From: Agromyces sp. H66
GTDB lineage: Bacteria; Actinomycetota; Actinomycetes; Actinomycetales; Microbacteriaceae
DNA: 64,000 nucleotides
Assembly: GCF_004959775.1 (NCBI RefSeq)
Contig: NZ_SJZG01000001.1
Location: 124,001-188,000 of the forward strand
Reading direction: 5' to 3'
The notes under the pieces were generated by a model. The model was not told the DNA's origin. It did no database searches and saw only the letters and a list, made by a program, of their open reading frames with translations. Position numbers and translations under genes: made by a program. This document shows, in pieces, positions 34,860-42,852 of the stretch; positions within the stretch are counted from its first letter, which is position 1; each line of letters starts with the position of its first letter.

Positions 34860-34873
34860 TGGGAGCGCACCCA
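34860..34873. promoter_or_regulatory. CebR box 3
   Basis: TGGGAGCGCACCCA is a third single-mismatch CebR box, 66 bp upstream of box 2 and 132 bp from the cebE start. Its distance suggests a role in looping, or control of a promoter further upstream. Confidence 0.78.
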
Positions 34874-35022
34874 TGAATCCGCACGGTTTGCGACCACATG
34901 TTTCCAGCAGGCGGAAGGAATAGTTCGCTCGGAGAGGCTTCCCGGGTCCGCCATCGCGGACGCTTCGGATCATCCGCCGCCCTGCTTTCAGACGGGGCGT
35001 TCCGCCTGCCAGACTGGACCGG

Positions 35023-35790
35023 ATGTCCCTCCACCCCGATGAGCTCGCGATCGACGCCGACCTCGCGGCATCCATCGTTCGCCGAGAGCGACCCGACTGG
35101 GCCCACCTGCCGCTGACGCTCGCCGGCGGCGGCAGCGACAACCTGGTGTTCCGGCTCGGCGACGACCTGCTGGTGCGGATGCCGCGCACACCGGGCGGCG
35201 TCGCCTCGCTGCGCAAGGAACGCGAGTGGATGCCGCGGCTGGCGCCCGCGCTGCCGGTGCGCATCCCGGAGCCGGTGCATGCGGGTGCGCCGTCGGACGC
35301 GTACCCGCTGGAGTGGTCGGTGTACCGCTGGATCGAGGGCGCCCCGCCGGCATCCGACACGGTGACCGACTGGGCGCGGTTCGGGGCCGACCTCGCCGGG
35401 TTCGTTCGCGAGCTGCACCGCATCGACCTGATGGGGGCCGAGCGGGCGGGGGAGCTGAGCTGGTACCGGGGCGGGAGCCTGCGCGAGACCGGATCGTGGG
35501 TGGCGCCCGCGTTCGCGGCATCCCGTCCGCTGATCGGTGCCGACCTCGACCTGGACCGGCTCGAGCGGTGGTGGCGGGAGGCGCTCGCGCTGCCCGACTC
35601 GCCGGCGGCGCACGTGTGGCTGCACGGCGATCTGCGACCGGGCAACCTGCTCGCCCACGACGGTCGCCTGCATGCGGTGATCGACTTCGGCGCGATCATC
35701 GGCATCCCGTACTACTGGGACACGCTGCCCGAGTTCGTCGCCGAGTGCCGGGCGCGACTGGAGGCGATCCTCGCCTACGGCGAGCGGTGA
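35023..35790 (+). CDS. Aminoglycoside-phosphotransferase-family kinase with an internal deletion
   Basis: This 255-residue APH-fold protein has the nucleotide-binding N-lobe (GGGSDNLVFRLGDDLLVRMP), SVYRWIEG hinge and catalytic loop HGDLRPGNLL (about residue 204). After AVIDFGAI the sequence jumps straight to IGIPYYWDTLPEFVAECRARLEAIL. Relatives of this small-molecule kinase subgroup (about 300 residues) have some 45 residues between these points, including the GDPACDL helix. The reading frame is kept, but the C-lobe has lost its core helices, so it is probably inactive. CAGACT 7 nt before the ATG is a weak -10 candidate. Confidence 0.75.
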   Translation: MSLHPDELAIDADLAASIVRRERPDWAHLPLTLAGGGSDNLVFRLGDDLLVRMPRTPGGVASLRKEREWMPRLAPALPVRIPEPVHAGAPSDAYPLEWSVYRWIEGAPPASDTVTDWARFGADLAGFVRELHRIDLMGAERAGELSWYRGGSLRETGSWVAPAFAASRPLIGADLDLDRLERWWREALALPDSPAAHVWLHGDLRPGNLLAHDGRLHAVIDFGAIIGIPYYWDTLPEFVAECRARLEAILAYGER

Positions 35791-35884
35791 CGACGGATGC
35801 CGCGGAGGCTGCTCACGGTGGATGCACCGACAGCGCGGCGCCGCGGCCCTGCTCCGATAGATCGTGCAGTTCCGTCGCGTCAGC

Positions 35885-35904
35885 GCCGCCTCACGTGAGG
35901 CGGC
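35885..35904. repeat. Perfect 20-bp palindrome
   Basis: GCCGCCTCACGTGAGGCGGC is its own reverse complement and has no loop, centred on CACGTG. It lies in the 259-bp gap between the APH-like gene and the next membrane-protein gene, 95 bp past the former stop. It could be a terminator without a U-tract or a regulator site. Nothing else was recognised in this gap apart from the promoter hexamer at 36038. Confidence 0.6.
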
Positions 35905-36049
35905 TTCGACACGAGCCGCGGGGGACCTGACTCCCGGGTCACCGACGCGCCCGGTCGGTGCGCGCTCGAACGCTCTACCACCCGAGCGCGCACAATTGGG
36001 ACATGGTCGAGGCATCCGTCACCACCCGGCCGGCCGGTACGCTGGGCGG

Positions 36050-36556
36050 ATGTCAGTGGAGCGGCGACAGGCGTTGCGCCGGAAGTACCTGAGCCTCGGG
36101 CTCGGCGAACTGGTCGCCGCCCTGGTGTTCGCGATCGTGGCCGCCGCGTCCATCACGCCCCGGTTCAGTGGCGACTCGGATGCCGCGGCGCTCTGGTCGG
36201 CCCTCATCCCGTTGCTCGTCGTCCTCGTGCAGGCGGGTGCGTACTGGCTCGCGGCACGTGGTTGGGTGGAACGCGCGCCCATGCCGGCCGGCTGGGCGAG
36301 CACCTACCGGATGTTCCGGCTGGCGGATGCGGCGATGCTGGCAGCCGGTCTCCTCGGCGTGATCGTCTGGTGGCCCGAGTCCGTCGGCGCCACGCTGGTC
36401 GTGCTGGCCGTCTGGACGTTCGGAGTGCTCGAGTACGTCAACTACTTCGTGGTGCGACTGGCGTACCCCGTCAGCCGCTGGTTCACGACGGTCGGTCAGT
36501 GGCGTACGCCGCGGCTCGTGCAGGACCTCAGGGGCGCAGCACCGGCGCTCCGCTGA
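36050..36556 (+). CDS. Hypothetical four-helix membrane protein
   Basis: This 168-residue protein has four hydrophobic segments (about residues 15-36, 48-68, 88-108 and 112-132) and short basic ends, so it is an integral membrane protein. The motif VLEYVNYFVVRLAYPVSRW after helix four and the C-terminal RTPRLVQDLR are probably conserved, but no function is known to me. TACGCT (36038-36043) lies exactly 6 nt before the ATG, supporting a leaderless start at 36050. Confidence 0.65.
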   Translation: MSVERRQALRRKYLSLGLGELVAALVFAIVAAASITPRFSGDSDAAALWSALIPLLVVLVQAGAYWLAARGWVERAPMPAGWASTYRMFRLADAAMLAAGLLGVIVWWPESVGATLVVLAVWTFGVLEYVNYFVVRLAYPVSRWFTTVGQWRTPRLVQDLRGAAPALR

Positions 36557-36624
36557 CATGCGGCCGCCCGCCCTTGAATCCTTGCCGCGATCGGCGCAGA
36601 GTGAGAGGAGCGAGGGAGGTTCCC

Positions 36625-37326
36625 ATGCGCAACTCGACGGCGTACCCCGATGTCATGCCGATCCTGTCCCCGGGCCGGCACCGCTCGCCCCGGCGCGGGG
36701 CGTGCTTCATGGAATTCGCGTCGTACCTGGCGGGCGAACGATGGAGCGACCACCCCGCATGCACGCACGGCACCCTCGCGCATCTCGCCCGGATGGTGAA
36801 CGACCGCACGACTGACGCCGGACGCGCGCGACTCACGCCGCTCATCCCGACGGTCGTCGGCCTGACGAGCGACGATCCGCTGCTCGATGTCCTGCTCGCC
36901 GTGCAGGCCGCCCACTCCGCATTGCCCATCGCCGCGGAGGAGCGCCAGCGATCGCTGGCCGTCGCCGTGCATGTCGCGATCTCCGCGCTCGCGGTTCACG
37001 GTGACGCGGCTCACGGTGGCGCGTTCGCCGTGGAGGGGAGGGAGTTGGCGGGGTCCGCCCTCCGCGCAGCACCCGGCGCCGCCGCGTGGGCCACCAGGTT
37101 CATCGACGAGGTCGGCGCGCCGCGGCGCGCCGGAATGAGCGTCAGGCAGTGCCGGGATGTCGTGACCGGCGCCGTCGACGGAATCGCGCGGGCGTGCGTC
37201 AGCGACGCCGACGATCGGCTCGTCTCGCTGCTCACGGCGGCCGTGTCGGACACGGAGCGCTTCGTGGGCGCGGAGCGTGCGGCGGCGGAGGTTCCCGTCC
37301 GCGCGGACGCGCCCATCGCAAGCTAG
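36625..37326 (+). CDS. Conserved hypothetical protein
   Basis: This 233-residue soluble protein begins MRNSTAYPDVMPILSPGRHRSPRRGACFMEFASYLAGERWSDHP behind a GGGAGG site 6 nt from the ATG. A Cys/His pattern follows (GACFME...HPACTHGTLAHLARMVND). The rest is helical and Ala-rich. The N-terminal segment is distinctive and looks conserved, while the C-terminal part is variable. I cannot assign a function. It is co-oriented with its neighbours but lies 69 bp from the preceding gene and has its own translation signal. Confidence 0.55.
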   Translation: MRNSTAYPDVMPILSPGRHRSPRRGACFMEFASYLAGERWSDHPACTHGTLAHLARMVNDRTTDAGRARLTPLIPTVVGLTSDDPLLDVLLAVQAAHSALPIAAEERQRSLAVAVHVAISALAVHGDAAHGGAFAVEGRELAGSALRAAPGAAAWATRFIDEVGAPRRAGMSVRQCRDVVTGAVDGIARACVSDADDRLVSLLTAAVSDTERFVGAERAAAEVPVRADAPIAS

Positions 37327-37472
37327 GTGCGCCGACGACACCATCGGAGCAGAGGCTCCGGATGCTCAGGTCTACGCCCGCGCCCGCGGCGCGTCAATGC
37401 GTCGGCGACCCATCGGGTCGGATGAACATCGGTCCTCCCGGCCATGCCGACGTGGATTGGTAGGGTCTCATC

Positions 37473-38081
37473 GTGGATGACATCGTGCCGGACCCCCGCG
37501 GGGAGCCGGCGACCGCGCGCCTCAACTACAGCGCGTACCGTCTGGCTCGCGCGCTGAACCGCTTCGCCGAGAACGCCGCTCTCGCGCACGGGGTGACGTT
37601 GTCGCAGTTCCTGGTGCTGCAGGTGCTCGGTGAGGGCGTGCCGCTGTCGAACGCGCACCTCGCGCGTCGAACGTTCGTCAGCGCGCAGGCGGCCCACAAC
37701 GTGTCGAACGAGCTGATCGAGTCGGGGCTCGTCGAACGTGGGGCGCACCCGTCGAACAAGCGGATACGACTCGTCCAGCTGACCGAGCAGGGCTGGGACG
37801 TGCTCGGCCAGTGCCACGCCGAACTGCGAGCGCATGAGGATCGACTCTCGGAACTGCTGGGTGGCGAAGTGCACGGCTCGTTGGCGGAGGCGCTCGACCG
37901 CAGCGCACAGGCGCTGGCGGGTGGGTACTTCGGCGACGACGAGGCGGAGGTGGCGGCGATCGCACGGCGCCAGACGTCGATCCGGCCGCGGCAGATCCCG
38001 TCGCGGCTGGCACGGGCGCGCATGCGCGCCGCCGCATCCGCCCACGACGAGGACGACGACGAGGCACAGCCGGCCGGCTGA
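37473..38081 (+). CDS. MarR-family transcription regulator
   Basis: This 202-residue regulator has the winged helix at residues 35-110 (GVTLSQFLVLQVLGEGVPLSNAHLARRTFVSAQAAHNVSNELIESGLVERGAHPSNKRIRLVQLTEQG). It carries an unusually long acidic and basic C-terminal tail after residue 150. GTG 37473 is supported by TAGGGT (37461-37466) exactly 6 nt upstream. Its 3' end is 5 bp from the end of the convergent MFS gene, which closes the dehydratase operon. It may control that operon, but no shared operator was found near its own start. Confidence 0.85.
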   Translation: MDDIVPDPRGEPATARLNYSAYRLARALNRFAENAALAHGVTLSQFLVLQVLGEGVPLSNAHLARRTFVSAQAAHNVSNELIESGLVERGAHPSNKRIRLVQLTEQGWDVLGQCHAELRAHEDRLSELLGGEVHGSLAEALDRSAQALAGGYFGDDEAEVAAIARRQTSIRPRQIPSRLARARMRAAASAHDEDDDEAQPAG

Positions 38082-38086
38082 CCGCG

Positions 38087-39268
38087 TCAGTCGCCTTTCG
38101 GCGCCCGAGTCGCGACGAGCAGCGTGCACGCCAGCGCCGCGACCCCGCCGACGAGCAACGACACGCGGCCGGATGACGCGTCGATGACCCATCCCATGAG
38201 GATCGCGCCGAACGGCGCCATCCCGTAGTTGCCCAGCGTGACGAGGGACATCAGACGACCGATCGCCTCCGGCGGGGCCGACGACTGGGCCGCGGCGTTG
38301 AGCACGCCATGGTAGTACCCGATGCCGAGACCCAACACGGGCGCCGCGAGCAGGAACAGTGGCAGCGTCGGGGCGGCAGCATTCAGGATCAGCGCGGTTC
38401 CCAACGCCGACGTTGCGAGGATGAGCGATCGCACCGTCACGCGGGGGAGCGCGGCGGCGATGAATCCGCCGATGATCGCGCCGATGGCGTTCAGGGCGTG
38501 CACGGCACCGACGCTCGCGGCGTCTCCGCCGTAGGAGAGGTTCACGGTCGCCGTGAGCACCAGGCCGAAGTTCAAGGCGAGCAGCGCGATGACCGCGTTC
38601 GCGATCAGCAGTGTCGAGATCGACCGGTCCCGAAGGAAGTCGATGGATCGCACGGGCACGGTGGAAGAACGGGCGGGGCGCGGATGCATCGAACTCGGGC
38701 GTATGAGCAGGAGCGAGAGCCCGACGAGCAGGAAGGAAGCGGAATTGAGCAGCATGCACGCCGCCGCGCCGAGGGTCTGGAAGGCGAGTCCCGCAAGGCC
38801 TGGGCCGATCGACCGTGCCGCCGCGAGGGCGATCGTGCTGATCGAGACGGCGCTCGCCAGCTTCGCCGGCCCCACCAACTCGAAGATGATCGCCTGGGCG
38901 GCAACCCGATCGAAGGCCTGAACGGTGCCCAGGACGGCGATCAGCGCGTAGATGTGCCAGAGGTTCGGCTCGTCGCCGGCGACGACCAGGGCGAGGGCCG
39001 CGGCGACCGCGGCAGCCAGCGCCGACGTGATCACGAGGATCGTGCGGGGCCGCATCCGATCGGCAAGCCGACCGGCCGGCACTCCGAACACGAGGAGCGG
39101 AAGGAACTGCGCCACGGTCACGCCGCTCAGTGCCTGCGCACTCCCCGTGGACTCGAGCACGACGAGCTGCAGGGCAAGGTTCTGGAACCACGTTCCCGTG
39201 TTCGACGCGACCTGTCCGGAGAAGTACAGCGCGAATCCGCGTTCCCTGAGCGGCCCGAAGGCACCCAT
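38087..39268 (-). CDS. MFS transporter
   Basis: This 393-residue major-facilitator protein has about twelve helices. The loop 2-3 motif is VPAGRLADRMRPRTILVITSALAAA, corresponding to the MFS motif GxLaDrxGrrxxl. The halves are joined by a basic loop near residue 195 (IRPSSMHPRPARSSTVPVRSIDFLRD). The N-terminus, FGPLRERGFALYFSGQVASNTGTWFQNLALQLVVLE, is characteristic of the enterobactin-exporter-like (EntS) subfamily, so export is more likely than import. It is the last gene of the operon, 7 bp after the dehydratase subunit. Confidence 0.88.
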   Translation of the reverse strand: MGAFGPLRERGFALYFSGQVASNTGTWFQNLALQLVVLESTGSAQALSGVTVAQFLPLLVFGVPAGRLADRMRPRTILVITSALAAAVAAALALVVAGDEPNLWHIYALIAVLGTVQAFDRVAAQAIIFELVGPAKLASAVSISTIALAAARSIGPGLAGLAFQTLGAAACMLLNSASFLLVGLSLLLIRPSSMHPRPARSSTVPVRSIDFLRDRSISTLLIANAVIALLALNFGLVLTATVNLSYGGDAASVGAVHALNAIGAIIGGFIAAALPRVTVRSLILATSALGTALILNAAAPTLPLFLLAAPVLGLGIGYYHGVLNAAAQSSAPPEAIGRLMSLVTLGNYGMAPFGAILMGWVIDASSGRVSLLVGGVAALACTLLVATRAPKGD

Positions 39269-39275
39269 CGCGGCG

Positions 39276-40526
39276 TCAGCTTCGCTCGGGCACGCGCGCG
39301 CTCAGGAACTCGGCGATGCGCTCGGGAATGCGGGCGGCTCGCACCGACCGTGCGTCCGAGTTGTTCGCCCGGATTTCCAGCACGGGGATGCCGGCCGCCT
39401 CCAGCGCCTCGGTGATGAACCCGGGCCCCGGGGTGTCGTCGGCGACGAGGTGCACGACGCCATCGACACCATGCCCGAGCGCTTCCTTGACGTACCAGTC
39501 GGATGACCACGGGGGAACGTACAGCTGGTCGGTGAATCCGACGAACCGCGCGGCGAGCGCGCGCATCGGGTCGTCGCCGTACCGCGGGTAGCCGTCTGCG
39601 GCGATCGCGAGGTACATCGACCACACGAACACGGCACCGAACTCATCGTGGAATCGCCGGTACATGGCGAGGTCGGTCCAGAGCCCGCGTCCGATCCACA
39701 TGAGCCGTCGCCGCTCGCCGGTGCACACGGCGTGGCCCGCCTCGACGCGAGCTGCGACATCCTCGTACAGGGAACGCGCCGCATCGACGGCCCACTGGGT
39801 GCCCCGGTGCCACTGCGGCACCATGACCGCGGGCATCGTGTCGTTCACCATCACCGGGGTCGGGCGCGCGGTCGCGATGAGGTCGCGAGTGCGGCGGTTC
39901 CACTCGGCCTGCTCGTTGCCGAGGGCCATGATCTCGGCCAGGCGGCCGGTATCGAATCGGCGGCCGGTGCGCTCCTCCAGCCACGCGACCAGCTCCTCGA
40001 GTTCGGCCTGCAGCAGGTCGAGCCGGTCGGTGCCGAATGCGGTCTCCCAGTCGCGCGGCACCAGCTCCCACCACCGGGCGGGAACCGGGTCCGCGCCCGT
40101 GCGGGAGAGCAGGAACGTCTCGGTGCCGGGGCGCTCGCCCCACTGCTCGAAGATCTTCTGCGTGACATCCCCGCTGCGTTCGGCGATCGCGAAGTCCGGT
40201 GCCGGGAGTCCGCCCCACGGGCGCTGCTCGGCGGGCAGGTCCTGCTCGCCAAGCGGCATCGCGTCGTACTGGAGGCTGAAGTCGGGAAGGCCTCGGGCGA
40301 CGAGTCGCTCCATGGCCGCGGGGCCGGCCTGCTTGGCCGCGATGATCGACGACCACCACTGCGTCACCACGTAGGGGATGTCGAGGGCGCGAAGGATCTC
40401 GTGCGGGGCATCCGCGTTCACGAGCGCGATCGGCTCGCCGGAACGGGCGCGCTCGGTGGTCTGCGCGAACCAGTCCTTCTGATGTCTCGTTGCCGCGACG
40501 GCGGAACCCAATCGATCGGTGGTCAT
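39276..40526 (-). CDS. 2-hydroxyacyl-CoA dehydratase family subunit (alpha-like)
   Basis: This 416-residue protein matches the HgdA/FldB-type family in layout: IALVNADAPHEILRALDIPYVVTQWWSSIIAAKQ near the N-terminus, a middle ELVAWLEERTGRRFDTGRL, and RRRLMWIGRGLWTDL with a C-terminal TPGPGFITEALEAAGIPVLEIRANN. Family members dehydrate (R)-2-hydroxyacyl-CoA using a 4Fe-4S cluster in each subunit. This protein has just one Cys (AVCTGERRR), so cluster ligation differs from the textbook enzymes. It overlaps the partner subunit by 4 bp. No ATP-dependent activator gene is visible in the window. Confidence 0.75.
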   Translation of the reverse strand: MTTDRLGSAVAATRHQKDWFAQTTERARSGEPIALVNADAPHEILRALDIPYVVTQWWSSIIAAKQAGPAAMERLVARGLPDFSLQYDAMPLGEQDLPAEQRPWGGLPAPDFAIAERSGDVTQKIFEQWGERPGTETFLLSRTGADPVPARWWELVPRDWETAFGTDRLDLLQAELEELVAWLEERTGRRFDTGRLAEIMALGNEQAEWNRRTRDLIATARPTPVMVNDTMPAVMVPQWHRGTQWAVDAARSLYEDVAARVEAGHAVCTGERRRLMWIGRGLWTDLAMYRRFHDEFGAVFVWSMYLAIAADGYPRYGDDPMRALAARFVGFTDQLYVPPWSSDWYVKEALGHGVDGVVHLVADDTPGPGFITEALEAAGIPVLEIRANNSDARSVRAARIPERIAEFLSARVPERS

Positions 40527-41620
40527 CGCGTCACCTGCCCCGCGGCGGCGAGCTCGCCGGCGAGTGCCGACGCGACCTCTTCGGCCTCGACCAGCGCGGC
40601 TTCGGGCGCGATGCGAGCGCGCGACGCGATGGGCAGCCCACGTCGCTCGGCGACGGCGCGCTGCCCGGGAAGGTCCCACACCGGGCCGTCATCGAGCTCG
40701 CGCACCAGGGCGAGCACCCCCGAGGCATCCGTTTCCGCGAGACGCCGTTCGAGTTCGGCCGCGCGTTCGCGGGTGCGTGAGCGTGCGGCGAGCGGCGGGC
40801 GAGCGGCATGGCGTTGCGCGAGCCGCCCGACCGCCTCGTCGCGGTCACCGGTGTCGACGGCGTCGCCGATCCAGGCCGCATCTGCGGTGTCATGGTCTTC
40901 GCCGACCACGACGAGTCCGGCCGCCTCGATCACGCGGTAGACGGATGCCTCGGGGTGCGCGCTGCCGGTGACGAACACGGGCTCACCGTCGCGCGCGTCG
41001 GCCGAGGCCGCGTCATCCACGATCGCCATCGCGTGCTCGGGCGGCAGGGTCGCGGCGGCGACGTACGCGTGGAGTGCCGCAGCACCGCTGCACTCGCGAG
41101 CGCGGCGGCGGGCACGCAGCGCCGTCAGGGCCCGGCCGAGTTCGCGTTCCCGTCGGGCGGCGAGTCTCAGGCCGGCGGCGTCGATGCGCTCGCCGGTGAG
41201 CGATTCGCAGAACGCGACCAGACGGTCGTACTGGCGCCCGACGAACCGGTCGCGCGGGGCACCGCCGTCGCGCGGCGCGTCGAGCAGGTGCACGGGGAAC
41301 GGCACCCGGCCTCGCTCCGACAGGATCCGGAGCACGTAGAAGATCCGGAGGTCTGCGGCCGAGTCGTTGCACACGACGAGCCCCGCGAGGTCGTCATGCG
41401 CCCCCGAGAGCACCTCGTCGAGGATCCGGGCCGCGACGGCATCGACCGCACCGAGGAGCTCTGCCGCCTCCGACGAGTACGGCTGCGACCAGCTCCCGAA
41501 GATGCGCACGGGTGTCGCGCCCGCGGCGAGCACCAGCTGACGAGGGACATCCGCACCGATCACCCCGACGCGCGGCGTCGCCGTGCGCGGTGCAGCCGGC
41601 CCAGGCACAGAGGCGCTCAC
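40523..41620 (-). CDS. 2-hydroxyacyl-CoA dehydratase family subunit (beta-like)
   Basis: This 365-residue protein is the partner of the preceding family member. It has VGVIGADVPRQLVLAAGATPVRIFGSW, LAGLVVCNDSAADLRIFYVLRILSERG, VAFCESLTGERIDAAGLR and the C-terminal GPVWDLPGQRAVAERRGLPI. Three Cys remain (VVCND, AFCES, RECSG), of which the first two are at positions used for cluster binding in relatives. It overlaps the CoA-transferase gene by 4 bp. The natural substrate is presumably the CoA thioester made by that transferase. Confidence 0.72.
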   Translation of the reverse strand: MSASVPGPAAPRTATPRVGVIGADVPRQLVLAAGATPVRIFGSWSQPYSSEAAELLGAVDAVAARILDEVLSGAHDDLAGLVVCNDSAADLRIFYVLRILSERGRVPFPVHLLDAPRDGGAPRDRFVGRQYDRLVAFCESLTGERIDAAGLRLAARRERELGRALTALRARRRARECSGAAALHAYVAAATLPPEHAMAIVDDAASADARDGEPVFVTGSAHPEASVYRVIEAAGLVVVGEDHDTADAAWIGDAVDTGDRDEAVGRLAQRHAARPPLAARSRTRERAAELERRLAETDASGVLALVRELDDGPVWDLPGQRAVAERRGLPIASRARIAPEAALVEAEEVASALAGELAAAGQVTR

Positions 41621-42852
41621 AGCACCCCTTCCGCGCGCAGCTCCTCGATCCGCGCGTCGTCGAATCCCGCGGCGCGCAGCACGGCATCGGTGTGCTCACC
41701 GAGTCCGGGCGCGGGCTTGGCGAGCGTGACGTCGCTCCTCGAGAACACCATCGGCAGCCCCGAGCCGTACAGCCCGTCGAAGTGCCCGAACTTCGGATGC
41801 ACCAGGGGCACGACCTCACCGCGCTGGGTGACCTGCGGATCCCGCACGGCCTCGGCCGTCGAGCGCACCGGCGCGGCCGGGGCGCCCTCGGCCTCGAGTG
41901 CCGCAAGCGCCTCCTCGCCTGAGCGCTCCGCCGCCCAGCCGGCGATGAGCCCGTGCAGGCGGTCGGCATTGAAGACGCGTGCGTCACGGGTGCCGAAGTC
42001 GTCGGTGGCGAGGAGGTCCTCACGGCCGATCGCACGCAGCACCCCGCTCGCGAACTGGTCGGTCGGAGCGCAGATCGCGATCCAGCCGTCGCTCGTGCGG
42101 AAGGTCCCGAACGGCGCGAGTCGCGGCACGTAGGCGCCGGTGCGCAGGGGGAAGCCGATGGATTCGAGCGCGTCGAACGGCTCGCATGCCACCAGGGAGG
42201 TGAGGGCGCCGAGCATCGACACGTCCACGTGCTGGCCTTCGCCGGTGCGATCCGCGTGCAGCACCGCGGCGAGCGTGCCGATGACGGCGAACAGCGGTGC
42301 GACGAGGTCGCCCACCGGCAGCCCGAACCGCACCGGGGGGTCACCGGGCTCGCCCGCGGTCATCATCACGCCGCTGAGCGCCTGGATGATGGTGTCCATC
42401 ACCTTGCGATCGCTGTGACCGTCGGTCGCGCCGAAGCCGCTGATCGAGGTGTACACGAGCTTCTCGTTGAGGCCGCGCACGGAGTCGTAGTCGATTCCGA
42501 GTCGCTTGGTGACCCCCGAGCTGTAGTTCTCGACCACGATGTCGGCGTCGCGGATCAGGTCGAACAGCACCTCGCGGCTTTCGGGGTGCTTGAGGTTGAG
42601 GGTGATCGACTCCTTGCCTCGCCCACGGAGCATCATCGACACCGACATGTCGTCGGGGGAGGTGCGGCGAACGCTCAGGCCGTCCTCCGTGACGTACGGC
42701 GAGTTGTTCCGAGAGGAGTCGCCGCCGCGCGACGGGTTCTCGACCTTGATGACGCGCGCGCCCAGTCCGGCCAGCAGCAGCGTGGCGTAGGGCCCGGCGA
42801 GCGCCGTCGTCAGGTCGATGACGGTCTTGCCGGCCAATGGTGCGGTGCTCAT
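41617..42852 (-). CDS. CaiB/BaiF-family (class III) CoA-transferase
   Basis: This 411-residue class III CoA-transferase opens GKTVIDLTTALAGPYATLLLAGLGARVIKVENPSRGGDSSRNN. The catalytic Asp is in VMDTIIQALSGVMMTAGEPGDPPVRFGLPVGD (about residue 160), followed by ERTGEGQHVDVSML-like sequence and the C-terminal LGEHTDAVLRAAGFDDARI. It moves CoA from one acyl-CoA to an organic acid. Coupled with the two dehydratase subunits by 4-bp overlaps, it probably activates a 2-hydroxy acid before dehydration (inference). Confidence 0.9.
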   Translation of the reverse strand: MSTAPLAGKTVIDLTTALAGPYATLLLAGLGARVIKVENPSRGGDSSRNNSPYVTEDGLSVRRTSPDDMSVSMMLRGRGKESITLNLKHPESREVLFDLIRDADIVVENYSSGVTKRLGIDYDSVRGLNEKLVYTSISGFGATDGHSDRKVMDTIIQALSGVMMTAGEPGDPPVRFGLPVGDLVAPLFAVIGTLAAVLHADRTGEGQHVDVSMLGALTSLVACEPFDALESIGFPLRTGAYVPRLAPFGTFRTSDGWIAICAPTDQFASGVLRAIGREDLLATDDFGTRDARVFNADRLHGLIAGWAAERSGEEALAALEAEGAPAAPVRSTAEAVRDPQVTQRGEVVPLVHPKFGHFDGLYGSGLPMVFSRSDVTLAKPAPGLGEHTDAVLRAAGFDDARIEELRAEGVL

